The translations under genes were made by a program, and so were the position numbers. A model generated the notes under the pieces. The model made no database searches and was not told where the DNA came from. It saw only the letters and a list, made by a program, of their open reading frames with translations. This document shows, piece by piece, positions 6,045 through 7,689 of a stretch of 7,689 nt of DNA (within the stretch, counting starts at the first letter, position 1; the number at the start of each line of letters is the position of its first letter). This DNA comes from Chloroflexota bacterium (lineage in GTDB: Bacteria > Chloroflexota > Anaerolineae > Promineifilales > Promineifilaceae): assembly GCA_024278255.1 (NCBI GenBank), contig JAJRTP010000331.1, positions 1 through 7,689 of the forward strand. Direction: 5' to 3'.

Positions 6045-6073
6045 TTGCCCAGAATTTGGTTTGATGCTAATAT
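6045..6073 (+). promoter_or_regulatory. Candidate promoter of the HicA-like cassette
   Basis: TTGCCC (6045-6050), a 17-bp spacer and TAATAT (6068-6073), each with four of six consensus bases. Transcription would start near 6080, about 22 nt before the ATG at 6102, and would exclude the in-frame ATG at 6072. Tentative. Confidence 0.35.
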
Positions 6074-6101
6074 GTCAACATCTTCACACATGAGGTGGAA
6101 T

Positions 6102-6353
6102 ATGGCAGTTGATTTGGCAACTGAAACAAAACAAATCGTCTCAGACGAACCTGCGACGAAAGAATACAGCGTCATCATTGACGGCGTTATCGAGATGGCA
6201 GAGAACATTGATGAAAAATCATTTTTTGACGGGCTGCTTGACGTTATCATTGACTATGTAGAAAAACACGAAGCTCTGGCCGGTCTCTCGATGTCACACA
6301 AAGAATACGACGAACTTGACGACGGAGAAGGGGATAGTGAAGAAGCAACCTAA
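6102..6353 (+). CDS. Small acidic protein, candidate antitoxin partner of the HicA-like gene
   Basis: 83 aa from the ATG at 6102, chosen because GAGG (6092-6095) lies 6 nt upstream and a candidate promoter ends before it. The frame is open further back to 6003, with ATGs at 6072 and 6090. The protein is strongly acidic, with a tail rich in Asp and Glu (residues 68-82). EYSVIIDGVIEM (21-32) could be a beta strand and turn, followed by a helix FFDGLLDVIIDYVEKHEAL (41-59). I do not recognise a named family. The strand-then-helix start is loosely like the N-terminal domain of HicB antitoxins (Y-x-V-x-I), but the HicB DNA-binding part is missing. It overlaps the HicA-like gene by 17 nt and shares its low GC (43% over 6121-6540), so the two travel as a unit. 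An acidic partner translated just before a basic toxin fits an antitoxin; this is inference. Confidence 0.7.
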   Translation: MAVDLATETKQIVSDEPATKEYSVIIDGVIEMAENIDEKSFFDGLLDVIIDYVEKHEALAGLSMSHKEYDELDDGEGDSEEAT

Positions 6354-6558
6354 AACCGGAAAAGATTTTGTTCGTTTAGCCAAAAAATCAGACAAAGTAA
6401 CAAGAATACGAGAAGGAAGAGGGTCGCACGTCATTGTTGAATTTACAAATGGCACATCCATATCCATACCAGTTCATGCCAACAGGCAATTGGGAAAAGG
6501 AATTTTACGCAAAATCACAAAGGCATTCAAAGCTGCCGGCGTAACAGGAATCACTTGA
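6337..6558 (+). CDS. HicA-like toxin (YcfA/HicA family, probable mRNA interferase)
   Basis: 73 aa from the GTG at 6337, preceded by GGAG (6323-6326, 9 nt spacing) and AAGGGG; a TTG at 6316 would add seven residues with less support. HicA toxins are small dsRBD-like RNases that cleave mRNA using a His in a G-S-H motif. Here GRGSHVIVEF has GSH at residues 29-31 with His31 in the catalytic place, then a strand with SIPVH (43-47) and the C-terminal GKGILRKITKAFKAAGV helix region (53-69), matching the usual V-P-x-H...G-T-L-x-x-I-L-K-Q-A-G pattern. The protein is basic, as expected for RNA binding. It overlaps the acidic 83-aa gene upstream, and no classical hicB follows. Its stop codon (6556-6558) falls within sequence homologous to scpA, so the 3' end was joined to a scpA copy. 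Family assignment is good; toxicity is inferred. Confidence 0.75.
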   Translation: MKKQPKTGKDFVRLAKKSDKVTRIREGRGSHVIVEFTNGTSISIPVHANRQLGKGILRKITKAFKAAGVTGIT

Positions 6559-6645
6559 AGGAAAACCGGATGGCGTAACTGATTGGTTTTCCGATTATCG
6601 TCGCCCGTCTGGTAACGGCCGTAAACACTGCTCTCGCCATCGTCC
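6552..6645 (+). pseudogene. scpA: Decayed, internally deleted second copy of scpA
   Basis: The frame from 6552 reads HLKENRMA-stop-LIGFPIIVARLV, then TAVNTALA, then IVQP. Intact ScpA has HLKENRMEQLIDFLVIAARLV, TAVHTALA and IIQP. At DNA level 45 of 56 bases match for the first block, 26 of 30 for the second and 12 of 13 for the third. The first junction lies at a CTGGTT that occurs twice in scpA (5478-5483 and 5715-5720), implying a 237-bp in-frame deletion; a second in-frame deletion removes 30 bp (5745-5774 equivalent). A TAA at 6576-6578 breaks the frame. The HicA-like gene ends inside the first bases of this relic. It keeps one ACGGCCGT palindrome (6615-6622). Confidence 0.85.
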
Positions 6646-6660
6646 AGCCCCAATCTTCCC

Positions 6661-6689
6661 TTGCCTCATCCTCCACATAACATTATACT
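6661..6689 (+). promoter_or_regulatory. Candidate smc promoter, nearly leaderless
   Basis: TTGCCT (6661-6666; four of six), a 17-bp spacer and TATACT (6684-6689; five of six). Transcription would start near 6696, some 5 nt before the smc ATG at 6701, matching the lack of a Shine-Dalgarno there. Confidence 0.45.
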
Positions 6690-6700
6690 GCCCGCCGCTT

Positions 6701-7689
6701 ATGAGACTAAAAAAACTCGTCCTGCAAGGATACAAAACATTCGCCAGCAAAACTGAATTTGTCTTTGACGAAGGGATCACCGCCATCGTCGGCCCCAACG
6801 GCAGCGGCAAGAGCAACATTGCCGACGCCGTGCGCTGGGTGCTGGGAGAGCAGAGTTACAGCACCCTGCGCGGCAAACGCACCATAGACATGATTTTTGC
6901 CGGCAGCCAATCCCGCCCCCGCGCCGGTATGGCCCAGGCTATCCTGACATTGGATAACAGCGACGGCTGGCTGCCCATTGATTACGCCGAAGTGGAAATC
7001 GGCCGTCGCGCCCACCGCTCCGGAGAAAACGAATACATCCTCAACGGGCAAAAAGTGCGCCTCAAGGACATCACCGAACTGCTGGCCGCCAGCGGCCTTT
7101 CCCAACGCACCTATACCATCATCGGCCAGGGGTTGATTGACCGCGCGCTCTCTCTGAAGGCGGAAGAACGGCGTGCCCTGTTTGAGGAAGCGGCCGGGAT
7201 CAACCATTACAAATCCCGCCGCGCCGAAACGCTGCGCCGCTTGCAGGAAACGCAGCGCAATTTGCAGCGCGTCCACGACATTCTGGCGGAAATCCGCCCC
7301 CGCCTGACATCCCTCAAGCGGCAGGCCACCCGCGCCCGCAATTATGAACAGTTGACCGTTGACCTGAACCATTTGCTGCGCCTCTGGTATGGTTACAAAT
7401 GGGAACAGACCAAGAAGGAGTGGCGGACGGCGCGGGATACGGCCGTATCCGCCGAAAAAGCATGGCAAACCAGCCGGCAAAAACTGCGCGTCCAACAGGA
7501 AAACAGCGACGACCTGCGCCGCCGCCTGCGCCAACTGCAAACCCGCCTCAGCGAAACGCAAAACCAGCGGGACGAACTACGCGACCAACTGGAACAATCC
7601 CGGCGACAGGTCGCCATTTTGCAGGAACGCCGCCAATCTCTCCAGCAGCAGCTAAGCGAAATTGAAGCGGAACTGCCCCTGATCGCCCA
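6701..7689 (+). CDS. smc: Chromosome partition protein SMC, N-terminal part, truncated by right edge
   Basis: Open from the ATG at 6701 to the end of the window (329 codons, no stop). SMC is the ATPase of bacterial condensin; ScpA, encoded upstream, closes its ring. Residues 1-170 are the N-terminal head half: MRLKKLVLQGYKTFASKT, Walker A GPNGSGKSN at 31-39, ADAVRWVLGEQS at 41-52, the Q-loop region IIGQGLID (140-147) and FEEAAGI at 161-167, the usual end of the head before the coil. From about 170 the sequence is a long Arg/Gln/Glu-rich heptad pattern typical of the antiparallel coiled-coil arm. The hinge, second arm and C-terminal head lie outside the window. The start fits family alignments exactly. 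There is no Shine-Dalgarno (CCCGCCGCTT precedes ATG), but a promoter candidate ends 11 nt upstream. One ACGGCCGT lies at 7439-7446. Confidence 0.96.
   Translation, partial: MRLKKLVLQGYKTFASKTEFVFDEGITAIVGPNGSGKSNIADAVRWVLGEQSYSTLRGKRTIDMIFAGSQSRPRAGMAQAILTLDNSDGWLPIDYAEVEIGRRAHRSGENEYILNGQKVRLKDITELLAASGLSQRTYTIIGQGLIDRALSLKAEERRALFEEAAGINHYKSRRAETLRRLQETQRNLQRVHDILAEIRPRLTSLKRQATRARNYEQLTVDLNHLLRLWYGYKWEQTKKEWRTARDTAVSAEKAWQTSRQKLRVQQENSDDLRRRLRQLQTRLSETQNQRDELRDQLEQSRRQVAILQERRQSLQQQLSEIEAELPLIA

Noticed and set aside
6003..6101. Longer version of the 83-aa acidic protein from TTG 6003 or ATG 6072
   Set aside because: The first starts in the hairpin after scpA and the second lies in the -10 candidate; only ATG 6102 has a well-placed GAGG.
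6707..7561. 284-aa reading frame opposite smc
   Set aside because: Antisense shadow of a GC-rich coiled-coil gene; the SMC reading frame has unmistakable motifs.
1..7689. CRISPR array, tRNA or rRNA genes
   Set aside because: I looked for spaced direct repeats and for tRNA-like cloverleaf or rRNA signatures and saw none; the repeats present are short tandem or inverted types.

Overview
The window looks like a bacterial chromosome segment of mixed base composition, with GC-rich housekeeping genes and two clearly AT-richer patches. The SMC/ScpA pair, the Thr/Pro-rich linker of the exported lipoprotein, the GT-C type membrane protein and the abundance of short intergenic palindromes and heptamer repeats fit a Chloroflexota (Anaerolineae-like) genome. 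That placement is an inference from style, not a search result.

Layout. (1) 1-686 (+): C-terminal half of an MFS transporter, running in from the left edge. (2) 678-803: degenerate tandem repeat, then a nested double palindrome between convergent genes. (3) 829-2916 (-): a probable two-gene operon, a two-pore-helix-type voltage-gated-like K+ channel followed 12 bp later by an alpha/beta-hydrolase lipoprotein. It is driven by an extended -10 promoter in a divergent intergenic region. (4) 3055-4952 (+): a small two-TM protein translationally coupled (ATGA) to a multi-pass GT-C/GT39-like glycosyltransferase. (5) 4944-5070: a MITE-like element with terminal inverted repeats and an 8-bp target duplication, whose left end supplies the glycosyltransferase stop codon; heptamer repeats follow. 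(6) 5280-5999 (+): scpA, flanked by two perfect hairpins. (7) 6102-6558 (+): an AT-rich two-gene cassette, an 83-aa acidic protein overlapping a HicA-like toxin. (8) 6552-6645: a decayed, internally deleted second copy of scpA. (9) 6701-right edge (+): smc, 5' part.

How the genes work together. ScpA (kleisin) and SMC form the condensin core, and in this genome a likely toxin-antitoxin-like cassette sits between them, directly abutting a scpA relic. The strongest second-look items are that cassette plus relic, the MITE with a recoverable empty site, and the striking density of the palindrome ACGGCCGT (14 perfect copies in 7.7 kb, all in genes or the relic). Native genes here (64-aa protein, scpA, smc) show no good Shine-Dalgarno, and two have candidate promoters so close to the ATG that transcripts would be nearly leaderless. 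The AT-rich genes do carry Shine-Dalgarno-like sites.
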